Assembly (NCBI RefSeq): GCF_023824195.1
Contig: NZ_CP085442.1
Coordinates: 2,642,001-2,706,000, forward strand
Length of the DNA stretch: 64,000 nt
Direction: 5' to 3'
Source: Priestia megaterium
GTDB taxonomy: Bacteria; Bacillota; Bacilli; Bacillales; Bacillaceae_H
The position numbers and the translations under genes were made by a program. Numbering within the stretch: position 1 is the stretch's first letter; every line of letters starts with the position of its first letter. This document shows, in pieces, positions 17,381 through 26,715 of the stretch. The notes under the pieces are model-generated. The model saw only the letters and a list, made by a program, of their open reading frames with translations, was not told the origin of the DNA and searched no databases.

Positions 17381-18214
17381 ATGCTTCATACTGCTTGGAA
17401 AGGTAAAATCAGCTTTGGATTAATTGATATCCCTATTAAACTGCACGGAGCAATTGAAGAAAAAGATGTAAAGCTGCGCACGCTACACTCCGTTTGCCAT
17501 ACACCTATTCATCAAGAAAAACATTGCCAAACGTGTGGACGGGAAGTAGAATCCGATGAACTGGTTAAAGGATACGAAACAGCGACCGGTCAGTTTGTTG
17601 TACTTTCACAACAGGAAATTGACAGTGTCAAAGAGCCCTTTGCAGCAAACAAAGCTGTTGAATTGTTACACTTTGTTTCGTTAGATGACATTGATCCCCT
17701 GTTTTTTGATAAGCCCTACTATATCTCTCCTGGAGAAACGAGCCTAAAAGCTTATTATACTTTATTAAATGCACTTGAAATAACGAATAAAGTCGGTATT
17801 GCCAATGTATTTTTATATTCCAAACAGCAAATTGCAATTATTCGTTCCGTTGGCGGCTCTCTTGTTCTTCACACGATGCATTTTGAAGAAGAGCTTCGTT
17901 CAGTCACAGATGTGCCTAACTTATCCAGTACTTCTTCCATTAATGAAAGTGATACACAAGTGACGGTGGAATTAATTGATAAGCTATCTACTTCTTTTAA
18001 TCCATCTATTTACAAAAACAACTACCGAGACGCCTTACAAAACGTCATTCAACAAAAAATAAATCAAGGCGAAGTTACAAAAGGCAGCGGAAGCGAAGAA
18101 CGAGATATTCGACATTTAATGGAAATGTTAAAAGTGAGCATAGATCCTTCTACTTTACACCCGACAAAATCAACAGCAGAGAAAAAAACTTCATCCTTAA
18201 AAAAGAAAGCATAA
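17381..18214 (+). CDS. ku: Ku protein (non-homologous end joining)
   Basis: A 277-residue bacterial Ku. The opening MLHTAWKGKISFGLIDIPIKL is the family signature and the body covers the Ku core beta-barrel. A CxxC (CQTCGREV near residue 48) with an earlier Cys could hold a metal. The C-terminus is short and Lys-rich. Bacterial Ku binds DNA ends and recruits LigD, notably in germinating spores. No ligD is next to it. The frame extends back to 17336, but the ATG at 17381 follows AAAGGAG and matches family N-termini. Confidence 0.92.
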   Translation: MLHTAWKGKISFGLIDIPIKLHGAIEEKDVKLRTLHSVCHTPIHQEKHCQTCGREVESDELVKGYETATGQFVVLSQQEIDSVKEPFAANKAVELLHFVSLDDIDPLFFDKPYYISPGETSLKAYYTLLNALEITNKVGIANVFLYSKQQIAIIRSVGGSLVLHTMHFEEELRSVTDVPNLSSTSSINESDTQVTVELIDKLSTSFNPSIYKNNYRDALQNVIQQKINQGEVTKGSGSEERDIRHLMEMLKVSIDPSTLHPTKSTAEKKTSSLKKKA

Positions 18215-18216
18215 AA

Positions 18217-18246
18217 AAGCTAACGAAGAAATTCGTTAGCTTTCAT
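18217..18246. terminator. Terminator between Ku and the convergent membrane protein
   Basis: GCTAACGAA and its complement with a 4-base loop; the stem overlaps the end of the convergent gene. Confidence 0.75.
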
Positions 18247-18634
18247 TTGCAACAGAAGTCTTAGGAACAATAGTTCCATATGACGCCGGTATTTTTAAAT
18301 ATTGCGTTACTTGATCATTTTCTACAAAGACAATAAAGTTATCTTTTTTATCTTTTCCAATACCTTTTGCTTTTGCTTCAGACCACGTGAAGCCCAGCTT
18401 TTCATTTACCTCACTGCGAGTCGTTTCCGGTCCAAAAACATATACTTTATCCCATCTAAAATCACATAATTCATTAAAATCAAGGATGGAAGCTTCTTCT
18501 TTACTTTGATTTGTTTTTTTAATTTCATTGATTACAGTTTGCTGAAGTTGCGCTTGGTTGCGTTCGCTGTATACCCTGTCAATAAAAAAAGTTGCCAATA
18601 GCGCTACTAACGTGAATAGTAGAATCTTTTTCAC
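18236..18634 (-). CDS. Membrane-anchored protein of unknown function, paralogue of the lipoprotein at 44753
   Basis: A 132-residue protein with one N-terminal membrane segment, probably facing outwards. No known family is recognised. The central DFRWDKVYVFGP segment and the later FIVFVENDQVTQYLKIP align with DFKWEKGYLL and MLVFVHEGEVVRYVELP of the lipoprotein at 44753-45415, so the two share a domain. The frame continues to 18664, but the GTG at 18634 is 8 bases behind AGGAGG and is chosen. Monocistronic. Confidence 0.7.
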   Translation of the reverse strand: MKKILLFTLVALLATFFIDRVYSERNQAQLQQTVINEIKKTNQSKEEASILDFNELCDFRWDKVYVFGPETTRSEVNEKLGFTWSEAKAKGIGKDKKDNFIVFVENDQVTQYLKIPASYGTIVPKTSVANES

Positions 18635-18820
18635 TTCGTTGTCCTCCTGATACGTTCTCTGCACATGATACGACTTCTTTTCGATACGGTTTTATTCTCT
18701 ACTATTCTAGAAAATTCAACAGGAAAATACAACTAAAATCTCGAAATGTCATCAAAACATAAAAAACTTAACACTATGTCAACGCATAAAAAAAGACTTG
18801 TTCACTTTCTACCTATTCAC

Positions 18821-20533
18821 CTACTCAGCGCTGAAAAAATTTGGTTCTACCGTACAAATAGTTTCAATAAATTCTTCTACTAACCCTTCTTCTCCCGGCA
18901 AAAAAGGCAGCGCACCAACTCCAACACGTTCAATACTTTTATAAAAATGATGCTGCTTATAGCCTTCTGCTTTCCCTGGAAACAGCACAATCGCTGTTTG
19001 TACCGGTTTTATTCCATTTTCCTCTACAATAGCGTCTCGGTAACGATGCATGATATTAATATCTTCTTCTCTAGGAGAGGGCGTATCGTGATTTGGTTTG
19101 ATACGATACTTAGCGTCAAAAAGATATACACTTTTTTTATCCCCTTGCTTTACTTCAAGCAGCAAGTCTGGCTTTTGAATAACGGTATGAGTATGATGGT
19201 ATGCTTTCTGATACCATAGCGTGACTTCTGCTTTCCCCACTTGAAAACGATGATAAGACGGCTGCATCCTGACGTTCAACCCTTGTTCTGTCGTTGTCAT
19301 GATGTTTTGTTCTATCCGCTTGCCGTAAGTTTGCAACTTCTTTAAAAGACTAACATACGTCCAGTATTCGTAGAGAGTTGCGATATCTTTTAATGAAAGG
19401 TGGTAAAACTCTCCGTTAAGAGCCAATCCTCGCGTTAAGAACATAAAGTATCTGCTTGCTTCCCGGTAGCGGGGTGCCGTCCGTAGTGTAGAAGGAAGAG
19501 TTGAAGCTTGTAGGGTCTTCACCCGTTGCCAAAACACATTATTTAACAGTCTTTTTAATTCGGTATGATTAGTTTCTAGAGCCGACACCGCTTCTTTTTT
19601 TACATATCTATCTTCTATTAATTTGTCAATTAGTGTAGTTAGCTTATGGTACAGCTGCATCATCATCCATTTAACACTTTGATTTTCCAGATTATCATAG
19701 GTAGACACATGCCTGGTGCCAATCGCTTTTGTGGGTACTACTTTTATATTTCGATTAATTTTAATCCCCCTGCTTGAAGGTGCAAGATAGGTAGGGTGTG
19801 TTCGGACAAATGATATAGCACGGTTATCTTGTTTTTTTATTTGATCTCCTCTCATGAGCTCATGTTCAACTTTCACCGATTGAAACGGCTGATTTTCAAT
19901 CTGACGCACAGAATGAAGAAAGGGTTTCATATAGTGAGAGAGAACATGATAAAATTCCGTCCATGTTGCTTGCTTAGACCAAACAGATTTTGCTTCAATA
20001 TATGTTTTACGAAGCATATCGTATGCCAAATCATGAATGTATCCGTTCACTTCATCAACCATGTGTACATAATCTGTCTTGTAGCTCATCTTTGATGGGA
20101 AAATTTCAAGAGTAAAGGACAGCTCTTTTTCTCTTTCACTGTAAACATGAAACGTAGAATACCCTACTTCATTTTGAAAGCTTATATTTCCCGTCAAAAT
20201 GTAGGGAAATCCTACGGTTTGAAAACTTTGTTCAACTGCTTTTGAATCGTGGTTAACAAACAGGCTTGTTTCATTTTTAGAAACAACTGTAATTTGATAG
20301 GTTTCATTTTCAAAAAATAAAGGCTCAAGCGGCGGTTTTGAAGTCATCATGCCTTTTATTTGATTTAATACTTTTACATGTGTAATTCCTTTTCCTGTAC
20401 AAGAAAAAAACATCACTTCTTCTGCAGATTTTATTCTTTTCTTATTTTTCCCTTTTATAACCACCGTACATGTGTCGGTTTCAATTTCAACGTACGGTAT
20501 TAATCCAAAATGACGTGTATCCGTATACTTCAA
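18821..20533 (-). CDS. DUF2357/DUF524-type PD-(D/E)XK nuclease (McrC-like)
   Basis: A 570-residue protein. The N-terminal two thirds resemble the DUF2357 region. The C-terminal domain carries a PD-(D/E)XK core: D456 in KPDLLLE and D473/K475 in LFDAKYR, followed by MHRYRDAI (about 495-502), the typical DUF524 motif. It overlaps the 3' end of the upstream AAA+ gene by 47 bp in another frame and starts at a TTG, so translation is probably coupled. In McrBC-type systems the partner ATPase moves on DNA and this subunit cuts. Target and modification dependence are unknown. Confidence 0.75.
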   Translation of the reverse strand: MKYTDTRHFGLIPYVEIETDTCTVVIKGKNKKRIKSAEEVMFFSCTGKGITHVKVLNQIKGMMTSKPPLEPLFFENETYQITVVSKNETSLFVNHDSKAVEQSFQTVGFPYILTGNISFQNEVGYSTFHVYSEREKELSFTLEIFPSKMSYKTDYVHMVDEVNGYIHDLAYDMLRKTYIEAKSVWSKQATWTEFYHVLSHYMKPFLHSVRQIENQPFQSVKVEHELMRGDQIKKQDNRAISFVRTHPTYLAPSSRGIKINRNIKVVPTKAIGTRHVSTYDNLENQSVKWMMMQLYHKLTTLIDKLIEDRYVKKEAVSALETNHTELKRLLNNVFWQRVKTLQASTLPSTLRTAPRYREASRYFMFLTRGLALNGEFYHLSLKDIATLYEYWTYVSLLKKLQTYGKRIEQNIMTTTEQGLNVRMQPSYHRFQVGKAEVTLWYQKAYHHTHTVIQKPDLLLEVKQGDKKSVYLFDAKYRIKPNHDTPSPREEDINIMHRYRDAIVEENGIKPVQTAIVLFPGKAEGYKQHHFYKSIERVGVGALPFLPGEEGLVEEFIETICTVEPNFFSAE

Positions 20534-22121
20534 AACGTCTCATCATCTCCATTATTTTGCGTGCGCTTTTAGGAAATCTCATTCCATCTGCATTTACGAC
20601 AGCTGTCTCAAATTCATCATCTAACAGTGTATTTGTACAGTAATAATAAAGGTTTTTTAATAAATCAAATGTGTACCCATCGCTTCCTGAAATACGAGGC
20701 AAAACTTTTTGCAAAATCTGAAAATCAAACGCCTGATCAAACGTAAACATCCCGCTTTTCACTGCGTAAATTAAATAAAAGCATATTTCGTCGCGTACGC
20801 GGTAACCTATTTGTAAATCGACTTCTATAAGCATCTCGTTGACGGTTAGCAGTTCATTTGTTACTTCGTGAATAAGCTCAGCATGTTCAACATACGCATC
20901 TTTTAAGTGAACATATTGACTTTGAATTTGTACATTTTGAATGCTGTGCTGAGATGGATCTCTATCATCTAAAAAATCAAAAGAATCTAGTTGAATCTTA
21001 TTTAACTCAATGGTGTTGGTACGATCTAACAACTTTTGACTAAACCCATGAGTTGTTTCATCCATATTAATTGTACCTATAATGAGAAGATTAGATGGCA
21101 AATAAATATCTCGGAACATCTTATGTCCAGGAAATAACGGAGCCGTTTTGATTTTCCCTTTTGACCAGCTCCTGCTTTCCATCACGCTTAAAATATCGCT
21201 AAAATAATGTTCAACTCGAGCTAAGTTCATTTCATCCAATATGGCAACATATGTGTAAGCTGGATGCTGAATGGCTTGCTGCATAATCGACAGAAACGAT
21301 CCTCTGCGAAAATCTCCTCTTAAATCAATATATCCTAATAAATCTGAACTATCGTGCCAATCGGGTCGAACCGGAATGAGCACTTGTCTTCCATTTTCAA
21401 TCGTGGCACCGATACTATCTGCTAAGAGCTGAGCAAGCTTTGTTTTTCCTGTCCCGCTCATTCCTGATAAAACAATAAACGGTTTGGTCTTTAAAGCAAA
21501 GTAGGCGTTGGCTATATCATGTCGTTCATATGTAAATCCAGATTTCCTAATATACTCATGAATATGGACGATGGCGTCTTTGTCCCCAATCATCTCTTTG
21601 CTCATTCCGTATGTTTTTATATACTGTTCATGCATACTTAGCAGTAAATGCAAGTCATCTTGAAGCTGATCATTGCTAGGTAAATCTGCTATATTGTAAG
21701 GAAGGTAAAGAGCTACTCTATCCTCAAATCTTTTCGCTTCCATGCTTGTACCAATGACAATATGATTATCTTTCAATACGCGGGCATGTTCAGGAGTAAA
21801 AAAACGAATGTCTTTCAGATCAGTTCCTTCTTCTGAGTCTGTTCTCATCATGACTAAGTAAATGCGCTGACCGTCTTCACTGAATAAATACGCTACCTTC
21901 ACGTCACTCTCTATATTCTTATTCTGAAGGGTCACGTAAGGAAATGTTTCAGCGTGGTGTCCCGATATACGCATTTCTTCTCGATTTATATGCTCCAATC
22001 GATAAAGAGAAATCGGAAGCCTGCGTGTAAGCATATTTTCTATTTCATGTTTTACAAGTACGTCTCCACCCATTTGTTTATAATGTTCCGCTACATACAG
22101 CAGCCGCTCGCGCAAACTCAT
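20487..22121 (-). CDS. McrB-like AAA+ ATPase/GTPase
   Basis: A 544-residue protein. The N-terminal 180 residues are probably a target-recognition domain (possibly DUF3578-like). The AAA+ module shows Walker A GMSGTGKT (220-227), Walker B AILDEMN (293-299) and an arginine-finger-like LLDRTN (364-369). Sensor 1 reads GTINMDETTH; the NTAD-type GTP motif of E. coli McrB is absent, so nucleotide choice is open. The ATG follows AAAGGAG. With the overlapping nuclease gene it forms a two-gene McrBC-like unit, probably anti-phage defence; no methylase is adjacent. Confidence 0.75.
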   Translation of the reverse strand: MSLRERLLYVAEHYKQMGGDVLVKHEIENMLTRRLPISLYRLEHINREEMRISGHHAETFPYVTLQNKNIESDVKVAYLFSEDGQRIYLVMMRTDSEEGTDLKDIRFFTPEHARVLKDNHIVIGTSMEAKRFEDRVALYLPYNIADLPSNDQLQDDLHLLLSMHEQYIKTYGMSKEMIGDKDAIVHIHEYIRKSGFTYERHDIANAYFALKTKPFIVLSGMSGTGKTKLAQLLADSIGATIENGRQVLIPVRPDWHDSSDLLGYIDLRGDFRRGSFLSIMQQAIQHPAYTYVAILDEMNLARVEHYFSDILSVMESRSWSKGKIKTAPLFPGHKMFRDIYLPSNLLIIGTINMDETTHGFSQKLLDRTNTIELNKIQLDSFDFLDDRDPSQHSIQNVQIQSQYVHLKDAYVEHAELIHEVTNELLTVNEMLIEVDLQIGYRVRDEICFYLIYAVKSGMFTFDQAFDFQILQKVLPRISGSDGYTFDLLKNLYYYCTNTLLDDEFETAVVNADGMRFPKSARKIMEMMRRFEVYGYTSFWINTVR

Positions 22122-22416
22122 CGAATTCTCTCCTTTCTGCCTTCACTGCAGTTTGTAAAAATAAAAAGCATCGTCAGCTGACCACGCAAAAGGTTCATTT
22201 CTTTTATTATAGACGCTTTCTTCGTATAGTAAGCTATTTTATAACGTTAGAAAACACTCGATTATTCTTTTCTCTACATATATGTTTATGTTCATTTTAA
22301 TGAAACATGACAGAAAAGAAAAGCGTTAGGGGCTTAATGAATGAAGAGGCAATGATACGAACAGAAAAATAAGCAGCTTGTGTGCCCAGGGATAAAACAC
22401 CCATTATGCTACATGA

Positions 22417-22536
22417 TTATTTGACGTCTGATGCTTTTGGCTGAGTAAAGAAAAAAATAAAAATAATAAGCGGCAGGGCGATAAGAAAAATACTCGTCTC
22501 TGAAGGCCTTACTGTAGGTATATCCGTTAATGACAT
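22417..22536 (-). CDS. Single-pass membrane microprotein, 39 aa
   Basis: A 39-residue frame starting at an ATG 5 bp after the stop of the upstream gene, with AAAGGA overlapping that gene's end, so translation is likely coupled. Residues 16-30 are strongly hydrophobic with a four-Phe run, then a short polar tail ending KASDVK. No family is recognised. The tight coupling suggests that it works with the repeat protein encoded upstream. Confidence 0.55.
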   Translation of the reverse strand: MSLTDIPTVRPSETSIFLIALPLIIFIFFFTQPKASDVK

Positions 22537-22541
22537 CTTAA

Positions 22542-22994
22542 TCAGTCCTTTGTAAATTTTTCAACTAAGTCAGGATTTACATAAAAATGTTTTGATACGG
22601 TACGATGAAAAAACTGAGAGGATTGATTCAGTTCACTTAATGCAGGTTCTGTTTTAGGAACGCCAAAAATAGGCCCACTTACGTTAATGGTAAACCTTCC
22701 AGAAGAAATAAAGGCGCCCGACACATTAATCTGGTTATTAAGCAGCAAAGCCGCAAGAAACACATCAATCATATCAATAATAATATTAATTCCCACATCT
22801 CCGTCTTTTCCTTCTATGCGACTGGTTCCCGTAATAGGTCCGCCTACTGAAATACGAAAAGCTCCGGGTGTCACAAATACTCCTATAATTGTTATTTGGC
22901 CAGTTAATAATAATATGGCTGTTACTACATCCAGATTTCGTTGAATGGCAAAGATAAGTTCCCTTTCTTTGTCAAAGCCGCTTTTCCATTCCAC
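22542..22994 (-). CDS. Unknown protein with a tandem internal repeat
   Basis: A 150-residue protein that I do not recognise. It contains two copies of a roughly 34-residue unit: AILLLTGQITIIGVFV...GAFRISVGGPITG and AALLLNNQINVSGAFI...GRFTINVSGPIFG. Each reads as hydrophobic strand, turn, strand, and ends in a GPI-x-G motif. An alternating hydrophobic linker IGINIIIDMIDVF-like separates them. The start is uncertain: the frame reaches 23030, but GTG 22994 is 8 bases behind AAGGGTG. It is followed at 5 bp by a membrane microprotein and lies just downstream of the molybdenum hydroxylase genes, 70 bp away. Confidence 0.6.
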   Translation of the reverse strand: MEWKSGFDKERELIFAIQRNLDVVTAILLLTGQITIIGVFVTPGAFRISVGGPITGTSRIEGKDGDVGINIIIDMIDVFLAALLLNNQINVSGAFISSGRFTINVSGPIFGVPKTEPALSELNQSSQFFHRTVSKHFYVNPDLVEKFTKD

Positions 22995-23065
22995 ATTCTC
23001 CACACCCTTAGCACATACTATTCTAAACACGTGTAAATGTTATTCTATTTCTTCTTTTTCCTTTC

Positions 23066-23545
23066 TCACTCGCGCTCCGAAAAGTGTAAAACAGATTTTA
23101 CTGCGTCTTCAATTTCTTTATACCCTGTACATCTGCATATATTGGAAGCTAACCATTCCTTTATAATATCGTCACTGCCTGAAGGATGGTGTTTAGAAAG
23201 CAAATGAGCATTCATGATAAAACCCGATGTGCAATAACCGCACTGAAAAGCAAAATGTTCAATAAAAGCTTTTTGCATAGGTGAGTTCTTCAGTCCTTCT
23301 ATAGTCATTATTTCTTTCTCTTCTGCTTCCGCCGCTAACATGAGACAGGATTTCATTGGCCGCTGATTTATCCCTACTGTACAAGCTCCGCAGTCTCCAT
23401 TTAAACAGCCTGGTTTTGCTCCGGTAAGGCCCAGCTTTTCTCTTAATACGTAAAGCAACGTATCTGCTGTTCGGATATCGATCATTTTTTCTTCCCCATT
23501 AACCTTTAGCTTAACTGTTATTCTATACCGTTCATCTCTTAGCAC
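23066..23545 (-). CDS. Molybdenum hydroxylase iron-sulfur subunit (PucE-like)
   Basis: A 159-residue subunit with two [2Fe-2S] sites. The plant-type ferredoxin cysteines lie in CLNGDCGAC plus a later C in MKSC; the second cluster uses CGYC and CRC. It passes electrons from the molybdenum centre to the FAD subunit in xanthine dehydrogenase-like enzymes. The frame extends to 23578, but GTG 23545, 8 bases behind GGGAGG and 1 bp after the stop of the FAD subunit gene, is the probable start. Last gene of the five-gene operon. Confidence 0.88.
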   Translation of the reverse strand: MLRDERYRITVKLKVNGEEKMIDIRTADTLLYVLREKLGLTGAKPGCLNGDCGACTVGINQRPMKSCLMLAAEAEEKEIMTIEGLKNSPMQKAFIEHFAFQCGYCTSGFIMNAHLLSKHHPSGSDDIIKEWLASNICRCTGYKEIEDAVKSVLHFSERE

Positions 23546-23546
23546 A

Positions 23547-24380
23547 TTACGTTCCTCCCAGCTCTTTGAAAATATCAAACAATAAATTTTTAATCACAAA
23601 TTTGCGATATCGATCCGATCCTTCTCCATCATTTAAAATTGGAGCAGGTATATACTCAAGAGCAGTTTGAATTCGAGCTTCTAATGGAGTGTCTTTATGG
23701 TTTAGCACTTTTTCTATTTCAGCTGATCGAAAAGGAAACGAACATACTCCGCTGAAAGCTACTCGAATGGTTCCTTCTGTTTTTAAAGCGGCTACTGTAA
23801 CTAGTGGATATCCTGTATCCCACTGCTGGCGCTCTTTTATACTCATATACGGCAGGTCAGCATACTTTGTTTCAACAAACACCTGAACAAGCAGCTCTCC
23901 TTTTTCCAGCTGCAAACGCCGCTGAAAAAGATCGTGAATCGAATGGAGGTTTATTCCACTGAGATCTGCCACTGCGAGTTGACTATCCGCTAAAAACAGC
24001 GGCAATACGGCTTCTCGATAAAAGATATGCCCACAAATATTTCCTCCTAGGGTTATTTTATTTCGAGCCGTGTGATCAGCCACTTCGCTAGCAGACTTAC
24101 TTAATAAAGGAAATAAGTTTTTCTCTTCCAGTTCAGTCAATGTTACACCTGCACCAAAAATCATCCAGTCTTCATCAGCTTCTGCTTTTTGAAACTCGGG
24201 TATATTTTTTATATCAATGACAGCATGGGTAACAAACAAACCCAATCTGCCCAATGTCAGAATTTCAGTGCCTCCAGCATAATAACGCGGCTGTTTGCCT
24301 TGATTCTCTAACTCTTGAAATAAGGCAACTGCTTCTGAAACGGTTGCAGGTTTGTGATATTCAAAGTCAAATGAAATCAT
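23547..24380 (-). CDS. Molybdenum hydroxylase FAD-binding subunit (PucC-like)
   Basis: A 277-residue subunit with the FAD-binding loops RYYAGGTEIL near the N-terminus and TLGGNICGH in the middle, followed by the CO-dehydrogenase flavoprotein C-terminal domain. It takes electrons from the iron-sulfur subunit and delivers them to the acceptor. The ATG at 24380 is about 7 bases behind AAGGG; ATG 24386 is in frame but too close. The start overlaps the end of the large subunit gene, showing tight operon packing. Confidence 0.85.
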   Translation of the reverse strand: MISFDFEYHKPATVSEAVALFQELENQGKQPRYYAGGTEILTLGRLGLFVTHAVIDIKNIPEFQKAEADEDWMIFGAGVTLTELEEKNLFPLLSKSASEVADHTARNKITLGGNICGHIFYREAVLPLFLADSQLAVADLSGINLHSIHDLFQRRLQLEKGELLVQVFVETKYADLPYMSIKERQQWDTGYPLVTVAALKTEGTIRVAFSGVCSFPFRSAEIEKVLNHKDTPLEARIQTALEYIPAPILNDGEGSDRYRKFVIKNLLFDIFKELGGT

Positions 24381-26697
24381 CAGCATTCCCTTCTTTCATC
24401 CTCCAAATCAATTCTGGAATAAGCGGAAGTTGGTTTAATTCTGTTTCTGCTGCCACCGTTAAGCTGTTTCCTAAAGAAGCCGGCATACCAAGCAGCCCGT
24501 GTTCTCCGACTCCTCTAGCTCCGTAGGCCGCATCTAATTGAGGCGTATGAACAAAATCTACTACGTACTCTGGATGCTCTCCGTAGCGAAGAGGACGATA
24601 TTTCCGAAGCTGAGGGTTTAAAATTCGGCCATTTGAATCAAACCAAAATGTTTCTCTGCCTGCAAACGATAGTCCCATACTCATCGCACCCATGACTTGC
24701 CCTCTTGCCATTTTCTCGTTTAACACGGTTCCTATGTCAATAACAGAGACAGCTTTTACAATACGGTATCTATACGTTCTAGGGTTATATTCCACTTCAA
24801 CTCCTTCAGCTGCTACCGTCCATTCAGGACCGGGACGCCCAGCTCCCGTTTCTTTATCCAAGTAGGTCATCCCTCTTAAAATATAATTGCCTCTCCCTAT
24901 GATTTGCCCTCCAATTGCATTTCCGTTCGGATATTTATAGCCATACACAATTTCTTTAAAGGCCAAGGAGGTTTCAGGCTCATCCCGTAAAAAAACTTTT
25001 TCATTTTTTATTTCGATATCTTCCTCAGAAGCTCGAAATATACAAGAAGCTATCTTTTTTAATTGGTTAATCACATCTTCAGCCGCTTCTAAAACCGCTC
25101 TTCCTGCCATAAAAGTGCCTCTGCTAGCCACCGTTTTCCAATGTTCAGGAGTCGTTTGAGTATCTACTTCCATTCGCACATGAATACGTTCCACGCGCAT
25201 CTGCAATTTTTCAGCCAGTATTTGCGCGAGCACTGTTTTTGTCCCCGTACCTAATTCAATAACGCCAGACATTAAATTCACGCTTCCATCAGGGTTGAAT
25301 GTTAGAATAACACCTGAACCTGCGTTTGTTTCAATAGTGGAGGTTTTCCAGACGCAGCTAATCCCTTTGGCAGTAATAAGGCCGTTTTCATGAACCGTTC
25401 TCTGTCCTTCCTCCCATTTCATTAGCTGCTTCAAGCGACGAATACATTCCGGTAAGTTACCAACGCTGCTAGAAGTTAAACGTACTTGCGTAGGCGTAGT
25501 ATCGCCCGGCAAAATAGCGTTTTTTTCTCTAAACTCCAAAGGGTCTATACCTGCTTTTTTAGCAAGGATGTCCACCGTGCGCTCGAACGCAAATAATAGT
25601 TCCGAGTGGCTAAATCCTCGAAAAGGGGAAGCGTAAGGGTGATTTGTATATACACATAATGAATCACAAAGAATATGTTCAAGACGATAAGGTCCCGTAC
25701 AGTCAGCTGCTGCAGCTTTACTCAAGTCCGTTCCTTTATCCGCATAAGCACCGCTGTCAAACAAATAAAGAATGTCAGCAGCCTGCAAGAGTCCCTCTTT
25801 AGAACAACCTAGCTTGATTTTTGCATCTAGACCTACGTGAGCAGGCGAAGTAAGCATATCTTCTTCTCTTGTGTTCAATATTTTAACCAGCCTTCCACCC
25901 ACAGCTTTTGAAGCTAGATAAGCAAGCAGCTCCAGCTGGACAGCTGCTTTTCCTCCGTATCCTCCTCCTACTAGCGGTGTTTCAACGATCACTTTTCCCG
26001 CTTCAATTTCAAAGTACTCACTGATTAATTTTTTCACCATAAAAGGAGCTTGAGAAGAAGTGATAATTTTAACTAATCCAATCGGAAGGATTTCAGCAGC
26101 GGCACTTCTTGTTTCCATTGCCGCGTGATCTGAAGGAGATAGAGAAAATGTTTCTTCAACTATTAACTCACTTTTTTCCCAACCTTCTTCTATATTGCCT
26201 TTTCGTATTTTGACTCTGTTAGCTACATTGGTCCCTGGCTCTGGATACACCGTTTCATCATGCTTGTAGATGTGCATATTTTCATGCACCAAAGGAGACT
26301 CAGACTTAATTGCTTCGCTAGGAGAATGAACCACAGGTAACGGCTCATATTGAATATGAACAGAACTCGCCGCACGCTCAGCGAGTGCAGGGGTTTCTGC
26401 TACTACCAGGACTACGGCTTCTCCGTGATACCGCACTTTTTCAAATGCAAGCGGTCGCTTGTCACGAACTCCTTCTCCGGTTAACGGCAAATGCTCACCC
26501 GTCACAACCGCGTGAACACCGGGAGTAGCAATCGCCGCTTGGACGTCTATTGCTTGAATTCTTGCATGTGCGTAAGGGCTGACTACTATTTTGGCGTGCA
26601 GGGAGCCTTTAAACATGTAATCATTTGTGTATCGAGCCGTACCCGTTACTTTTTCTAATGCATCTTTTCGAATAACGCTTTTTCCAATGACATCCAC
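24367..26697 (-). CDS. Molybdenum hydroxylase large, molybdopterin-binding subunit (PucD-like)
   Basis: A 776-residue catalytic subunit of the xanthine dehydrogenase/CO dehydrogenase family. Molybdopterin contacts include GGGYGGKAAVQLE, the active-site loop PFRGFSHSE, GVIELGTGTKTV and the C-terminal GARGVGEHG, whose Glu is the catalytic base in family members. The CO dehydrogenase loop AYRCSFR is absent, so a purine or heteroaromatic substrate is more likely than CO. GTG 26697 behind GGAGGTG is preferred over the TTG at 26715. It lies between the maturation genes and the two smaller subunits. Confidence 0.88.
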   Translation of the reverse strand: MDVIGKSVIRKDALEKVTGTARYTNDYMFKGSLHAKIVVSPYAHARIQAIDVQAAIATPGVHAVVTGEHLPLTGEGVRDKRPLAFEKVRYHGEAVVLVVAETPALAERAASSVHIQYEPLPVVHSPSEAIKSESPLVHENMHIYKHDETVYPEPGTNVANRVKIRKGNIEEGWEKSELIVEETFSLSPSDHAAMETRSAAAEILPIGLVKIITSSQAPFMVKKLISEYFEIEAGKVIVETPLVGGGYGGKAAVQLELLAYLASKAVGGRLVKILNTREEDMLTSPAHVGLDAKIKLGCSKEGLLQAADILYLFDSGAYADKGTDLSKAAAADCTGPYRLEHILCDSLCVYTNHPYASPFRGFSHSELLFAFERTVDILAKKAGIDPLEFREKNAILPGDTTPTQVRLTSSSVGNLPECIRRLKQLMKWEEGQRTVHENGLITAKGISCVWKTSTIETNAGSGVILTFNPDGSVNLMSGVIELGTGTKTVLAQILAEKLQMRVERIHVRMEVDTQTTPEHWKTVASRGTFMAGRAVLEAAEDVINQLKKIASCIFRASEEDIEIKNEKVFLRDEPETSLAFKEIVYGYKYPNGNAIGGQIIGRGNYILRGMTYLDKETGAGRPGPEWTVAAEGVEVEYNPRTYRYRIVKAVSVIDIGTVLNEKMARGQVMGAMSMGLSFAGRETFWFDSNGRILNPQLRKYRPLRYGEHPEYVVDFVHTPQLDAAYGARGVGEHGLLGMPASLGNSLTVAAETELNQLPLIPELIWRMKEGNADDFI

Positions 26698-26715
26698 TCT
26701 TTTCACCTCCATCAA

